Source: Saccharothrix sp. ALI-22-I
GTDB taxonomy: Bacteria; Actinomycetota; Actinomycetes; Mycobacteriales; Pseudonocardiaceae
Length of the DNA stretch: 64,000 bases
Direction: 5' to 3'
Assembly: GCF_001984175.1 (NCBI RefSeq)
Contig: NZ_MTQP01000062.1
Coordinates: 186,001-250,000 of the forward strand
Shown: positions 52,202 to 62,025 of the stretch, in pieces
Layout of the letters: every line of letters starts with the position of its first letter
Numbering within the stretch: position 1 is the first letter of the stretch
Translations under genes and position numbers: made by a program
Notes under the pieces: generated by a model
What the model was told of the DNA's origin: nothing
What the model saw: the letters and a program-made list of their open reading frames with translations, nothing else
Databases searched by the model: none

Positions 52202-53572
52202 GTGACCGACACCTCCGCCGACCTTGTGATCCTCGGTGGCGGCTCGGGCGGCTACGCCTGCGCGTTCCGCGCGGCCGAGCTCGGCCTGTCCGTCATCCTG
52301 GTCGAGAAGGACAAGCTGGGGGGCACCTGCCTGCACCGCGGTTGCATCCCCACCAAGGCGCTGCTGCACGCGGCGGAGGTTGCGGACAACGCTCGCGAGG
52401 GTGACCAGTTCGGCGTGAAGTCGTCGCTGGAGGGCATCGACATCGCGGGCGTCAACTCCTACAAGGACGGCGTGGTCAGCCGGCTCTACAAGGGTCTGCA
52501 GGGTCTGGTCAAGGCCAACAAGGTAACCCTGGTGGAGGGCGCGGGCACGTTCGTCGGCCCGAACACCGTCGAGGTGGACGGTCAGCGGTACACCGGCAAG
52601 AACGTCGTCCTGGCGACCGGTTCGTACGCCCGCAGCCTGCCCGGGCTGGAGATCGGCGGCCGGATCATCACCAGCGACCAGGCGCTCAACCTGGACTTCA
52701 TCCCGGAGAAGGTCGTCGTGCTCGGCGGCGGCGTCATCGGCGTCGAGTTCGCCAGCGTGTGGGCCTCCTTCGGTGCCGAGGTGACCATCGTCGAGGCGCT
52801 GCCCCGCCTGGTCCCGGCCGAGGACGAGTACGCGTCCAAGCAGCTGGAGCGCGCGTTCCGCCGGCGTGGCATCAAGTTCAAGACCGGCGTGAAGTTCACC
52901 GGCGCCACCCAGACCGAGTCGACCGTGTCGATCACGCTGGAGTCCGGCGACGTGCTGGACGCCGACCTGCTGCTGGTCGCCGTCGGCCGCGGCCCGAACA
53001 CCGCCGGCCACGGCTACGAGGAGGCCGGCGTCAAGACCGAGCGCGGCTTCGTCATCACCGACGAGCGGCTGCGCACCAACCTGCCCAACGTGTACGCCGT
53101 CGGCGACATCGTGCCCGGCTTGCAACTCGCGCACCGCGGCTTCCAGCAGGGCATCTTCGTCGCCGAGCAGATCGCCGGGCAGAACCCGAAGGTCATCGAC
53201 GAGGCGGGCATCCCGCGGGTCACCTACTGCAAGCCCGAGGTCGCCTCGGTCGGCCTGTCCGAGGCCGCGGCCAAGGAGAAGTACGGCTCCGTGGAGACGT
53301 TCGTCTACGACCTCGCGGGCAACGGCAAGAGCCAGATCCTCAAGACCGCCGGTGGTGTCAAGCTCGTCAAGGCGCCCGATGGCCCGGTGGTCGGTGTCAC
53401 CATGGTCGGCGAGCGGGTCGGCGAGCTGATCGGAGAGGCCCAGCTCATCTACAGCTGGGAGGCTTACCCCGAGGACGTGGCTCCGCTGATCCACGCCCAC
53501 CCGACCCAGACAGAAGCCCTCGGCGAGGCTTTCCTCGCCTTGGCCGGCAAGCCGCTGCACGTGCACGGCTGA
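52202..53572 (+). CDS. lpdA: Dihydrolipoamide dehydrogenase (E3)
   Basis: 456 residues. VILGGGSGGYACA binds FAD; GGTCLHRGCIP gives the redox Cys43 and Cys48; VLGGGVIGVEFASVW binds NAD; and HPTQTEALGEAF holds the catalytic His-Glu pair. It reoxidises dihydrolipoyl groups of the 2-oxoacid dehydrogenases. AGGGAG 5 nt before GTG 52202. Operonic with the E2 gene 54 nt downstream. Confidence 0.95.
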   Translation: MTDTSADLVILGGGSGGYACAFRAAELGLSVILVEKDKLGGTCLHRGCIPTKALLHAAEVADNAREGDQFGVKSSLEGIDIAGVNSYKDGVVSRLYKGLQGLVKANKVTLVEGAGTFVGPNTVEVDGQRYTGKNVVLATGSYARSLPGLEIGGRIITSDQALNLDFIPEKVVVLGGGVIGVEFASVWASFGAEVTIVEALPRLVPAEDEYASKQLERAFRRRGIKFKTGVKFTGATQTESTVSITLESGDVLDADLLLVAVGRGPNTAGHGYEEAGVKTERGFVITDERLRTNLPNVYAVGDIVPGLQLAHRGFQQGIFVAEQIAGQNPKVIDEAGIPRVTYCKPEVASVGLSEAAAKEKYGSVETFVYDLAGNGKSQILKTAGGVKLVKAPDGPVVGVTMVGERVGELIGEAQLIYSWEAYPEDVAPLIHAHPTQTEALGEAFLALAGKPLHVHG

Positions 53573-53626
53573 CCGTCGCACCCCAGTCAGCCGATCCCCG
53601 ACTTACGCACGAGGAGTCAGCGAACG

Positions 53627-55369
53627 ATGGCCTTCTCCGTCCAAATGCCCGCACTCGGCGAGAGCGTCACCGAGGGCACGGTCACCCGGTGGTTGAAGCA
53701 GGAGGGTGACCGCGTCGAGGTCGACGAGCCCTTGCTGGAGGTGTCCACCGACAAGGTCGACACCGAGATCCCCTCCCCCGCGGCGGGTGTGCTCCAGAAG
53801 ATCGTCGCCCAGGAGGACGAGACCGTCGAGGTCGGCGCCGAACTGGCCGTCATCGGCGACGGCTCCGACTCCGGGTCCTCCGCCCCGGCTCCGGTCGAGG
53901 AGTCGGCGCCCGAGCCGACGCCCGAGGCCGCGCCCGCCCCTGCGGCTGCGCCCGCGCCACAGGCCGAGGCCGCTCCGGCTGAGGCTCCGGCTTCGTCCGG
54001 TGGTCCGGCCGAGGGCACCCCGGTGACCATGCCCGCGTTGGGCGAGAGCGTCACCGAGGGCACCGTGACCCGTTGGCTCAAGGCCGTCGGCGACTCGGTC
54101 GAGGTCGACGAGCCGCTGCTGGAGGTGTCCACCGACAAGGTCGACACCGAGATCCCGTCGCCGGTGGCGGGCACCCTGCTGGAGATCAGCGCGGGTGAGG
54201 ACGAGACCGTCGAGGTCGGCGGTCAGCTCGCGGTGATCGGCTCGGGTTCGCCCGCGCCCGCCGCGCAGGAGGCACCCAAGCCGGCACCCGCTCCGGCCGC
54301 CGCGCCCGCTCCGGCTCCCGCCGCTGCCGCTCCGGCCCCCGCTGCCCCGGCTCCCGCTCCGGCCGCTCCGGCTCCCGCTCCCGTGCAGGAGGCTCCGAAG
54401 CCGGAAGCCCCGGCCGAGGAGTCGGCCAACGGCGCGCCGTACGTGACGCCGCTGGTGCGCAAGCTGGCGTCGGAGAACGGCATCGACCTGGCCACGTTGA
54501 AGGGCACCGGCGTCGGTGGCCGAATCCGCAAGCAGGACGTGCTGGCCGCGGTCGAGGCCGCCAAGGCCCCGAAGCCGGAGGCGCCCAAGCCCGCCGCCGC
54601 GTCCGCGCCCGCCCAGCGGGTCGCTTCCGCGCCGGTGGACAGCAGCGGCAAGCGCGGCACGGTGCAGAAGCTGCCCCGGCTGCGGTCGATCGTCGCCCAG
54701 CGCACGCGTGAGTCGTTGCAGGTCTCGGCGCAGCTGACCCAGGTGTTCGAGGTGGACGTCACCAAGATCGCCCGGCTGCGGAACAAGGCCAAGGCGGCGT
54801 TCGAGCAGCGCGAGGGCTCGAAGCTGACGTTCCTGCCGTTCTTCGCCAAGGCGGCGGTCGAGGCGCTCAAGCAGCACCCGGTGCTGAACGCGTCGATCGA
54901 CGAGGAGAAGAAGGAGATCGTGTACCACGGTGCCGAGCACCTGGGTATCGCGATCGACACCGAGCGGGGCCTGCTGAACGCGGTCATCGCGAACGCGGGC
55001 GACCTGAACCTGGCCGGCCTGTCGCACAAGATCGGCGACCTGGCGGCGCGGGCGCGGGCCAACAAGCTCACGCCCGACGAGCTGACCGGCGGCACGTTCT
55101 CGCTGACCAACCTGGGCAGCAACGGCGCTCTGTTCGACACGCCGATCATCCAGCAGCCGCAGGTCGGCATCCTGGGCGTCGGCGTGGTCAAGAAGCGCCC
55201 GGTGGTGATCACGGACGAGAACGGCGACACCATCGCCATCCGCTCCATGGCCTACCTGGCCCTGACCTACGACCACCGCCTGGTCGACGGCGCCGACGCG
55301 GGCCGCTTCCTCACCACCGTCAAGAACCGCCTCGAAGAGGGCTCGTTCGAGGCCGACCTCGGCCTCTGA
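53627..55369 (+). CDS. sucB: Dihydrolipoamide acyltransferase (E2) with two lipoyl domains
   Basis: 580 residues. Two nearly identical lipoyl domains carry lipoyl-Lys43 and Lys171, joined by long Ala-Pro linkers (about 85-130 and 215-270). A peripheral-subunit-binding domain follows ([17 protein letters not shown], about 278-312), then the catalytic domain with DHRLVDG (His550, Asp554). In actinobacteria this DlaT/SucB protein serves pyruvate dehydrogenase and the antioxidant peroxiredoxin complex. Depends on lipB/lipA encoded 3-9 kb further on. Confidence 0.95.
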   Translation: MAFSVQMPALGESVTEGTVTRWLKQEGDRVEVDEPLLEVSTDKVDTEIPSPAAGVLQKIVAQEDETVEVGAELAVIGDGSDSGSSAPAPVEESAPEPTPEAAPAPAAAPAPQAEAAPAEAPASSGGPAEGTPVTMPALGESVTEGTVTRWLKAVGDSVEVDEPLLEVSTDKVDTEIPSPVAGTLLEISAGEDETVEVGGQLAVIGSGSPAPAAQEAPKPAPAPAAAPAPAPAAAAPAPAAPAPAPAAPAPAPVQEAPKPEAPAEESANGAPYVTPLVRKLASENGIDLATLKGTGVGGRIRKQDVLAAVEAAKAPKPEAPKPAAASAPAQRVASAPVDSSGKRGTVQKLPRLRSIVAQRTRESLQVSAQLTQVFEVDVTKIARLRNKAKAAFEQREGSKLTFLPFFAKAAVEALKQHPVLNASIDEEKKEIVYHGAEHLGIAIDTERGLLNAVIANAGDLNLAGLSHKIGDLAARARANKLTPDELTGGTFSLTNLGSNGALFDTPIIQQPQVGILGVGVVKKRPVVITDENGDTIAIRSMAYLALTYDHRLVDGADAGRFLTTVKNRLEEGSFEADLGL

Positions 55370-55387
55370 GTTCTCCAGTTCGTCCGC

Positions 55388-55425
55388 CGAAGGCCGCTCC
55401 CCGGTTCGCCGGGGGGCGGCCTTCG
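55388..55425 (+). terminator. sucB terminator
   Basis: A 17-bp stem with one G-U pair closes on a UUCG tetraloop 18 nt after the stop codon. Confidence 0.85.
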
Positions 55426-55580
55426 CCGTCTGACGCTCGGGCGGCAGTTGTCCACAGGCCGGCGCTGAACGTCCGAGGTTTGTCGGGCCCTTCTGGCATG
55501 ATCAAGATCAGGGGTTCCCCCGGCGGGGGGACTTCTGCGAAAGCATGATCGTTCGCCTCGCAGGCGACTGGAGCGGCGCG

Positions 55581-56297
55581 ATGACGACACACCACGGTTC
55601 GTTGAACTCGTTCTGCTGGATGGACCTCAAGACCCACGACGTCCCCGGCACCGCTGCCTTCTTCTCGGCAGTCCTGGGCTGGCGTTTCGCGGTGGACGAG
55701 GACGACTGGCGTCGAGCGACGAAGATCACCGCCGGCGGTTACCGGATCGGCGGTGTCAGCGACCTCGCGAACCCGGTCTACCCCCTCGGCACTCCCCCGC
55801 ACATCGCCTTCTACATCGCGGTCGATGATGTCGAACGTCGTACCGAGGCGGCGGTGGCGAACGGCGCGCAGCTCATCGTCGCCCCCTTCAGCGCGGGCGA
55901 TCAAGGCCGCCTGGCAACCCTGATCGATCCGGTCGGCGCGGCCTTTTCACTGTGGCAAGCGCACGAGTTCAGCGGATGGGCGTTCCCCCCGGACTTGACG
56001 TTCACGCCGCAAAGCATGGTTCTCGCCTGTGATCAGCCCGACCAAGCTCGACTCTTCTACCGCGACACGCTGGGGACCGACCTCGGTTTCGCCGAGTTCG
56101 TCCCGGCACGCGGGCCTGGCGCACCCGTCTCTCGCTGGGAACTCGTCGTCGGCGTCGACGACCCGGAAAGCGTGGCCGCCCTCGCGCGCGATCACGGCCA
56201 AGAGCCGGCCACCGGGTCCACCTACGCCGACCGCTCGTCAGTGCGTCTGAGCAGCCCGGAGAGATTGACCTTTCAGGCTCGCGCCCTCGGTCGGTGA
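55581..56297 (+). CDS. VOC-family (glyoxalase/bleomycin-resistance fold) protein, two modules
   Basis: 238 residues forming two beta-alpha-beta-beta-beta modules (about 8-120 and 130-238): HGSLNSFCWMDLKTHDVPGTAAFF, HIAFYIAVDDVERRT, then FTPQSMVLACDQPDQARLFYRDTLG. GGAG lies 7 nt before ATG 55581. Third-codon G/C is a little lower than in the neighbours, hinting at later acquisition. Substrate unknown; it could be an extradiol-like or resistance protein. Confidence 0.82.
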   Translation: MTTHHGSLNSFCWMDLKTHDVPGTAAFFSAVLGWRFAVDEDDWRRATKITAGGYRIGGVSDLANPVYPLGTPPHIAFYIAVDDVERRTEAAVANGAQLIVAPFSAGDQGRLATLIDPVGAAFSLWQAHEFSGWAFPPDLTFTPQSMVLACDQPDQARLFYRDTLGTDLGFAEFVPARGPGAPVSRWELVVGVDDPESVAALARDHGQEPATGSTYADRSSVRLSSPERLTFQARALGR

Positions 56298-56410
56298 GGA
56301 ACTGCCGGCAGGAACGTCAGCCCCACGTGTGGTCCGCGCTGCCCAGTGGGTGGTGTGCGTGACACCTCGGCCGCTGTGCAACCGCACCCCTGCTGCGAGA
56401 CGATCAACCC

Positions 56411-57295
56411 ATGCGGGTTGTGATCGCGGGGTCTTCCGGGTTGATCGGCACCAGTCTGGTGGCCGCGTTGCGCGGTGCCGAGCACGAGGTCTTGCGGTTG
56501 GTGCGGCGGCGGCCGGGGGCGCCGGATGAGCGGGAGTGGGACCCGCCGGCCGGGCGGATCGACGCCGGCGCGTTGGACGGCGTGGACGCGGTGGTCAACC
56601 TGTGCGGCGCGGGTATCGGGGACAAGCGGTGGAGTGACGCGCGCAAGCAGGTGTTGCTGGACAGCCGCACGGTGCCGACCGAGGTGTTGGCCGCGGCCGT
56701 CGCCGAGCGCGGCGTCCCGGTGCTGGTCAACGCGAGTGCCATCGGCTACTACGGCGACACGGGTGACGAGATCGTCGACGAGTCGAGCCCGTCGGGCACC
56801 GGGTTCCTGGCCGGTCTCTGCCGCCAGTGGGAGGCCGCGACCGCGCCCGCCGACGAGCACGCCCGCGTCGTCCGACTGCGCACGAGCCCGGTCATCAGCC
56901 CGTCCGGTGGCATGTTCGGCAAGATAAGACCGCTGTTCTCCTTGTTCCTCGGCGGACGTCTCGGCGACGGCCGCCAGTACATGCCGTGGATCTCGCTGGA
57001 CGACGCCATCGCGGCCATCCGGTTCGTGATCGAGCACGACGTCGCCGGCCCGGTGAACATCACCGCGCCCAGCCCGGTCACCAACGCCGAGTTCACCCGC
57101 ACGATCGGGCACGCGGTGCGCCGGCCGACGCCGTGGGTGGCGCCCGCGTTCGCGTTGAAGGCCGTGCTCGGCGAGATGGCCGAGGAAGGTCTCCTCGGCG
57201 GTCAACGGGCGGTACCGCGGGTGCTCGAACACCGCGGCTTCCAGTTCCTGCACCCCGCCCTCGGGGCCGCCGTGGCGGCGGCCCTCGCCGGGTGA
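56411..57295 (+). CDS. TIGR01777-type NAD(P)-binding epimerase (SulA/YfcH-like)
   Basis: 294 residues. IAGSSGLIGTSLVAAL is the Rossmann loop, then VVNLCGAGIGDKRWSDARKQ and NASAIGYYGDTGDE, signatures of the TIGR01777 family. Corresponds to Rv2216 and always lies beside lipB. Function unknown. It overlaps the PAP2 gene start by one base (TGATG). Confidence 0.9.
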   Translation: MRVVIAGSSGLIGTSLVAALRGAEHEVLRLVRRRPGAPDEREWDPPAGRIDAGALDGVDAVVNLCGAGIGDKRWSDARKQVLLDSRTVPTEVLAAAVAERGVPVLVNASAIGYYGDTGDEIVDESSPSGTGFLAGLCRQWEAATAPADEHARVVRLRTSPVISPSGGMFGKIRPLFSLFLGGRLGDGRQYMPWISLDDAIAAIRFVIEHDVAGPVNITAPSPVTNAEFTRTIGHAVRRPTPWVAPAFALKAVLGEMAEEGLLGGQRAVPRVLEHRGFQFLHPALGAAVAAALAG

Positions 57296-57891
57296 TGGGC
57301 GCGATGGTCGGCGCCGTGCTGGCGCTGGCGTCCATGGTCCTCGGGCTGCGGGTGCGCGACGAGCCCCCGGTGCTGGACCAGGGGTTGCGCCTGGCCGCGG
57401 TGGACCTGGGGCCGGGTTTCGAGCACTCGGCGGCGGTGGTGAGCTTCGTGCTCAGCCCGGGGTTGGCGACGATCGCGCTGCTGTCGTTGGGTTTACGGGC
57501 GTTGCTGGCCAAGGACCTGCTGCTGGTGCGGGCCGCCGTGCTGCTCGCGGCCTGCTGGTCCACGCTGCTCGCCCGGTACGGCTACCAGCGGCTCCGGCCG
57601 ATCGACTACCCGAAGTGGGCCTACCCGAGCGGGCACGTCACGGCGGTCACGTCGGTCGCGTTCACCGGCGTGGTGTTGTGCGCGTGGTTGGCGCGGCGGT
57701 ACCTCAAGCACGCGATCGCGCTGGCCTGCACGGCGGTCGTGCTCACGGCGGCCAGTCGGGTCGTGCTGGAGATGCACTGGTTCACCGACACGGTCGGCGC
57801 GGTCCTGGCCGTGGTCGGGGTCGGGCTGGTCGTCGCCCGTGCCCTGCGGCTGCTACCCGTGGGCGTAATGTCGAGACGTGAGCAGTCCTGA
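57295..57891 (+). CDS. PAP2-type membrane phosphatase
   Basis: 198 residues with five or six membrane helices. [19 protein letters not shown] and [16 protein letters not shown] are the three phosphatidic acid phosphatase type 2 motifs. Substrates are lipid phosphates such as undecaprenyl diphosphate. The gene overlaps lipB by 14 bp, so the three genes form an operon. Confidence 0.87.
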   Translation: MGAMVGAVLALASMVLGLRVRDEPPVLDQGLRLAAVDLGPGFEHSAAVVSFVLSPGLATIALLSLGLRALLAKDLLLVRAAVLLAACWSTLLARYGYQRLRPIDYPKWAYPSGHVTAVTSVAFTGVVLCAWLARRYLKHAIALACTAVVLTAASRVVLEMHWFTDTVGAVLAVVGVGLVVARALRLLPVGVMSRREQS

Positions 57892-58621
57892 CCTCTCTTG
57901 CCGCGCCTCGACGGACCCGATCGACGTGCGTGAGCTGGGCACCATCGACTACCTGGCCGCGTGGGACCTGCAACGCGAACTCGCCGAGGCACGCGCGGAC
58001 GGCGCGATCGGCGACACGATGCTGTTGCTGGAGCACCCACCCGTCTACACCTGCGGGCGGCGCACCCAACCCGAGGAGCGCCCCAAGGGTGGCGACATCC
58101 CGGTCATCGACGTGGACCGGGGCGGCAAGATCACCTGGCACGGCCCCGGCCAGCTGGTCGGCTACCCGATCGTGGCGCTGGACGAGCCGCTGGACGTGGT
58201 CCAGTACGTCCGCCGCCTGGAGCAGGCCCTGATCCACGTGTGCGATCAGCTCGGCGTGCGCACCGGTCGGGTCGAGGGCCGCAGCGGCGTGTGGCTCCCG
58301 GCCGACGACAAGGGCGGGGAGCGCAAGATCGCCGCCATCGGGATCCGGGTGCAGCGCGGCGTCACCATGCACGGGTTCGAGATCAACTGCAACGCCGACC
58401 TGGGCGCGTTCGGCGACATCATCCCGTGCGGTATCCGGGACGCCGGGGTGGCGTCGCTGTCGCACGAGCTGGACCGGGACGTGACGGTGGCGGAGGTGCT
58501 GCCGCTGGCCCGCCAGGCGGTGATCGACGCGTTGAACGGTGACCTGCCGCTGGCCGACCGCGCGCTGGTCCGGGACCGGCCGATCGCCGCCGGCGTGACG
58601 TTCGCCGTCCAGACGGGCTGA
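57878..58621 (+). CDS. lipB: Octanoyl-[ACP]:protein octanoyltransferase
   Basis: 247 residues. [18 protein letters not shown] is the conserved core, and IPCGI contains the acyl-thioester Cys paired with the Lys of GERKIAAIG. It transfers octanoate to lipoyl domains, the step before LipA. GTG 57878 begins within the PAP2 gene. The lpdA-sucB targets lie 4-5 kb upstream. Confidence 0.95.
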   Translation: MSSPDLSCRASTDPIDVRELGTIDYLAAWDLQRELAEARADGAIGDTMLLLEHPPVYTCGRRTQPEERPKGGDIPVIDVDRGGKITWHGPGQLVGYPIVALDEPLDVVQYVRRLEQALIHVCDQLGVRTGRVEGRSGVWLPADDKGGERKIAAIGIRVQRGVTMHGFEINCNADLGAFGDIIPCGIRDAGVASLSHELDRDVTVAEVLPLARQAVIDALNGDLPLADRALVRDRPIAAGVTFAVQTG

Positions 58622-58722
58622 CGCCGACGACCTGACGGGCGGAGGCCGGCAAACCGGCTGACAACCACGACCCCTCCCCTCTAGTATTCCGGAATTACGG
58701 ACTACCAGAGGGGAGTTTCGTC

Positions 58723-59730
58723 GTGCTCCTGACCCGACGGCACCTGTTGCTCGCCTGCGGGGCGGCGGGCGCGGCCGCGCTGCTGCCGGTCGCGCCGGCC
58801 AGTGCCATCTCTCAGCCGGACGACTGGCCGGCGTGGTTCCGGGCCAACCCGCAGCACGTCGCCGTGGTGTTGGACGACGGCCGGGGTGGCCGGGTCTCAC
58901 ACCGCGCGCACGAGCGCCAGCCGTTGGCGTCGGCGGTGAAGGTCGTGCACCTGGCCGCGTACGCGAAGGCCGTGGAGACCGGTCTGGTGCGGCCGGACGA
59001 GAAGGTGCGCGTCGGTGAGTGGGAGCAGTACTACCTGGGCCTGGACGGCGGCGCGCACCAGGCGTCCCTGCGTGCTCTGGGCATCCCGTCCGCCAACGGC
59101 GTCACCGCCGACGACCCGCACCGGTTCGTCACCCTGGACGACCTGGCCGCGGTGATGATCCGGTACAGCGACAACGCCGCGACGGACTTCCTGCGCTACC
59201 GGTTGGGCGACGCGCTGATCCAGGCCACCGCGGCCCGGTGGCCGGTCCTGGAAGTCCCGGAGATCCTCGGCGAAGTGCTGAACTTCATCCTCGAGCGCCG
59301 GGTGGACGTGCAGCAGTACCTGCACGACCCGCAGTTGCAGCTTGAGGTGATCGGGAAGTTCCCGCACATCCCGAAAACCTACGAAGGCCAACGGCCCTGG
59401 GCGCGCGGCACGTGGTCGGGCACGGCGGCGGCGCTGAACCGGGCACACCGGGTGATGACCGACGTGCCGATCGCCCGCGCCCACCTCGAACACGGTCACG
59501 AACCGCCGCCGGGTGTAGTGGGCATCGGGTTCAAGGGCGGGTCGCTACCGGGCATCATCACGGTCGGCTTCGGCGTGCGCTGGGCGGACGGGCGGATCGG
59601 CAGCGCGGCGGTGTTGACCGAGGAAGTCGACGAGCAGTGGTACGGCCGGGCCGCCGAGCTGGTGGCGTTGACGCGAAAGGCCCTGCTGGAGCCCGCTGTA
59701 CTGCGAGAATTCCAAGTCAGCCTCTCGTAG
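58723..59730 (+). CDS. Exported serine hydrolase of the class A beta-lactamase fold
   Basis: 335 residues with a Tat-like signal (RRHLLLACGAAGAAAL, then VAPASA). S70-x-x-K73, S149-D150-N151 and K271-G-G form the SxxK, SDN and KTG-like triad, so the penicillin-binding fold is complete. The omega-loop Glu of true beta-lactamases is not evident. An AGGGGAG site precedes GTG 58723. Either a DD-peptidase-like enzyme or a beta-lactamase; I cannot separate them by sequence alone. Confidence 0.85.
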   Translation: MLLTRRHLLLACGAAGAAALLPVAPASAISQPDDWPAWFRANPQHVAVVLDDGRGGRVSHRAHERQPLASAVKVVHLAAYAKAVETGLVRPDEKVRVGEWEQYYLGLDGGAHQASLRALGIPSANGVTADDPHRFVTLDDLAAVMIRYSDNAATDFLRYRLGDALIQATAARWPVLEVPEILGEVLNFILERRVDVQQYLHDPQLQLEVIGKFPHIPKTYEGQRPWARGTWSGTAAALNRAHRVMTDVPIARAHLEHGHEPPPGVVGIGFKGGSLPGIITVGFGVRWADGRIGSAAVLTEEVDEQWYGRAAELVALTRKALLEPAVLREFQVSLS

Positions 59731-59731
59731 G

Positions 59732-60274
59732 ATGGCAGCGGTGGACCTGGTGCAGCGACTTGCCGAGCTGGAACAGCGCGTGGCGGCGCTGGAGGGCGAC
59801 GACGAGCGGGAGACGGTCGAGCTGCCCGGAACCGGGGACGCGCCCCGGACGGGGAACGTGCCCAAAACCGAGAGCACGCCCAAGACGGAGAGCAGCACCG
59901 GCGCGTTCGGCTACGGCGGTCGGGTGGCGCTGGGCGACGGCCGGTTCACGTGGCGGATCGACGTGACGCCGGAGCGCGCGCTGTCGTTGGCGGACCGGCC
60001 CCGGATCGAGGTGCTGTCCGCGTTGGCGCACCCGGTGCGGGTGGAGATCGTGCGCACCCTGCTCGAACACGGCGGCCAGCCCGCCACGGCGTTGCAGGAG
60101 GCGGCCGGGCTCGGGTCGACCGGCCAGCTGTACCACCACCTGAAGGCGTTGACGGCGTCCGGCGTGGTGGAGCAGGACAAGCGCGGGAGCTACCGGCTGC
60201 GGTCCGCGGCCACCATCCCCGTGCTCGTCCTGCTCACCGCCGCGTCGGACGTGGCCGGTCAGCTGCGCAGCTGA
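59732..60274 (+). CDS. ArsR-like winged-helix regulator
   Basis: 180 residues. A coiled-coil N-terminus (LAELEQRVAALEGDD), then a Thr/Pro-rich stretch (about 28-60) and a C-terminal winged helix (LSALAHPVRVEIVRTLLEHGGQPATALQEAAGLGSTGQLYHHLKALTASGVV). No ArsR metal-binding ELCVC motif. ATG 59732 overlaps the preceding stop region; GTG 59741 has a better-spaced AGGA and is a real alternative. Confidence 0.83.
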   Translation: MAAVDLVQRLAELEQRVAALEGDDERETVELPGTGDAPRTGNVPKTESTPKTESSTGAFGYGGRVALGDGRFTWRIDVTPERALSLADRPRIEVLSALAHPVRVEIVRTLLEHGGQPATALQEAAGLGSTGQLYHHLKALTASGVVEQDKRGSYRLRSAATIPVLVLLTAASDVAGQLRS

Positions 60275-61191
60275 GGCGCGACCGAACTCGCGACCAGCTC
60301 CACGTGGTCCAGGTCGGCCAGGTCGAGCACCTGGAGGTAGACCCGGCTGATGCCGGTCTTCTCGCGCCACGTGCCGAGCTTGTCCACGACCTCGGCGGGC
60401 GTGCCGGTGAGGCCGCTCTGGCGCAGTTCGTCCACCTCGCGGCCGATGGCGGCGGCCCGGCGTGCGACCTCCGCGTCGTCACGTCCGACGCACACCACCA
60501 GCGCCACCGACCGGGAGATCTCGGCGGGGTCGCGGCCGATCGCCGTGCAGGCCGCGTCGACCCGGGCGAGCAGCTCGACGGCGGCGTCCACGTTCTGGAA
60601 CGGCAGGTTGAACTCGTCGGCGAACTTCGCCGCCAGCGCGGGCGTGCGCTTGCGGCCCGTGCCGCCGACCAGGATCGGGATCTTGTGCGCGGGCTTGGGC
60701 AGCGCGGGTGAGTCGGCCAGCTCGTAGTGCTTGCCCGCGAAGGCGTACGTCTCGCCGACCGGCGTGTTCCACAGGCCGGTGACGATCTCCAACTGCTCCG
60801 CGTACCGCTCGAAACGCTCCACAGTGGACGGGAACGGCAGCCCGTACGCGGTGTGCTCGGCCTCGAACCAGCCCGCGCCCAGGCCGAACTCGACCCGGCC
60901 GCCGGACATCTGGTCCACCTGCGCCACGCCGATCGCCAGCGGGCCGGGGTGGCGGAACGTCGCGGCGGTCATCAGCGTGCCGAGCCGGATGGTCTCGGTG
61001 TCGCGGGCCAGGCCGGCGAGGGTGATCCAGGCGTCGGTCGGTCCGGGCAGACCGTCGCCGTCGCCCATCTTGAGGTAGTGGTCGGAACGGAAGAACGCGC
61101 CGTAGCCCGCGGCCTCGGCCGTGCGCGCCACCGTCAGCAGCTCGTCGTAAGAGGCCCCTTGCTGGGGCTCGGTGAAGATCCGGAGTTCCAC
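60259..61191 (-). CDS. LLM-class F420/FMN-dependent oxidoreductase
   Basis: 310 residues, TIM barrel of luciferase-like enzymes. FRSDHYLKMGDGDG and LGTLMTAATFRHPGPLA mark the F420-binding LLM group, and VGGTGRKRTPALAAKFADEFN the C-terminal nucleotide motif. GTG 61191 is preferred: it is 7 nt after TAGCGT (61199-61204, minus strand) and starts the conserved ELRIFTEPQQG. The 3' end overlaps the ArsR-like gene by 16 bp in the opposite direction. Confidence 0.9.
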   Translation of the reverse strand: MELRIFTEPQQGASYDELLTVARTAEAAGYGAFFRSDHYLKMGDGDGLPGPTDAWITLAGLARDTETIRLGTLMTAATFRHPGPLAIGVAQVDQMSGGRVEFGLGAGWFEAEHTAYGLPFPSTVERFERYAEQLEIVTGLWNTPVGETYAFAGKHYELADSPALPKPAHKIPILVGGTGRKRTPALAAKFADEFNLPFQNVDAAVELLARVDAACTAIGRDPAEISRSVALVVCVGRDDAEVARRAAAIGREVDELRQSGLTGTPAEVVDKLGTWREKTGISRVYLQVLDLADLDHVELVASSVAPQLRS

Positions 61192-61247
61192 CGCCGTCAC
61201 GCTAGTCGCCCCGGCGACGGCGCCGCGATCCCGCGTCTCGAACGCCA

Positions 61248-61904
61248 CTACCGGCGACGGGCGCGCGACCGCTTCTCCTCCGGTGGCACGGTGTTCGGTG
61301 CGTCCGGGCGGACCCGGAGCCCTTCGACCACCCGGACAATCGTCCGTTCCACCTCGGCGCTGGCCTTGCGCGGATCGGACGCGCCCGCGATCGTGCTCGC
61401 GCCCGCCGACAGCGCGCCGAACAGCAGCCTGCTCATCGTCTCCACCGGCAACTGCTCCAGCACGCCCGAGGTGACCAGGACCTCGATGGTGCCGCGCAGC
61501 AGGCCGTAGCTGAACTGCTCCTCGGCCTCGCGCCAGCGTTCCCAGCCCATCACCACCGGCGCCTCGTGGATCACGATCCGCTGGTAGGCGGGCTCCAGGC
61601 AGACCCGGACGTACGCGCGCAGGCCCGCGATGGCCGTGTCCCACGGGTCGCCGGGCGCGCTGACGATCTCGCCGAGCTTGCGCATGAACGTGTTCTCGAC
61701 CGAGTCGAAGGCGGCCTCGAACAGCGCCTGCTTGCCGCTGAAGTGGTGGTAGAGCGCGCCCTTGGTGAGCCGCGCCCGCTTGGCCACCTCGTCCAGCGAG
61801 GTGCCCGCGTACCCCCGTTTGGTGAACAGCTCGACGGCACTGTCCACGAGGGCCTGCCTCGTCGACTCCGAGTACTCCAACCGCCTGGATCGCACTGTCA
61901 CCAC
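61248..61904 (-). CDS. TetR-family transcriptional regulator
   Basis: 218 residues from GTG 61904, which lies 7 nt after TACGGT (61912-61917). The helix-turn-helix is TSLDEVAKRARLTKGALYHHFSGKQALF, a classical TetR pattern, and the C-terminal half is a ligand-binding helical domain. It is divergent from the 62026 gene, with three operator-like sites in the gap, so it likely represses that gene and itself. Confidence 0.9.
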   Translation of the reverse strand: MVTVRSRRLEYSESTRQALVDSAVELFTKRGYAGTSLDEVAKRARLTKGALYHHFSGKQALFEAAFDSVENTFMRKLGEIVSAPGDPWDTAIAGLRAYVRVCLEPAYQRIVIHEAPVVMGWERWREAEEQFSYGLLRGTIEVLVTSGVLEQLPVETMSRLLFGALSAGASTIAGASDPRKASAEVERTIVRVVEGLRVRPDAPNTVPPEEKRSRARRR

Positions 61905-61920
61905 GTTCACAACCGTACGA

Positions 61921-61977
61921 CATACCGAGAGTACGTACCCGTGGTATGTTCACGGCATCGGCCATACCGACGGTATG
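61921..61977. promoter_or_regulatory. Cluster of three TetR operator-like palindromes
   Basis: CATACCGACGGTATG (61963-61977) is a perfect 15-bp palindrome. CGTACCCGTGGTATG (61934-61948) and CATACCGAGAGTACG (61921-61935) are variants sharing two bases. They lie between the TetR start and the 62026 start codon, covering the promoters of both. Confidence 0.75.
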
Positions 61978-62025
61978 CGAAAGACTTGAGGTATGACGTC
62001 GATCACCCCGTGAGGAGGCGTGATC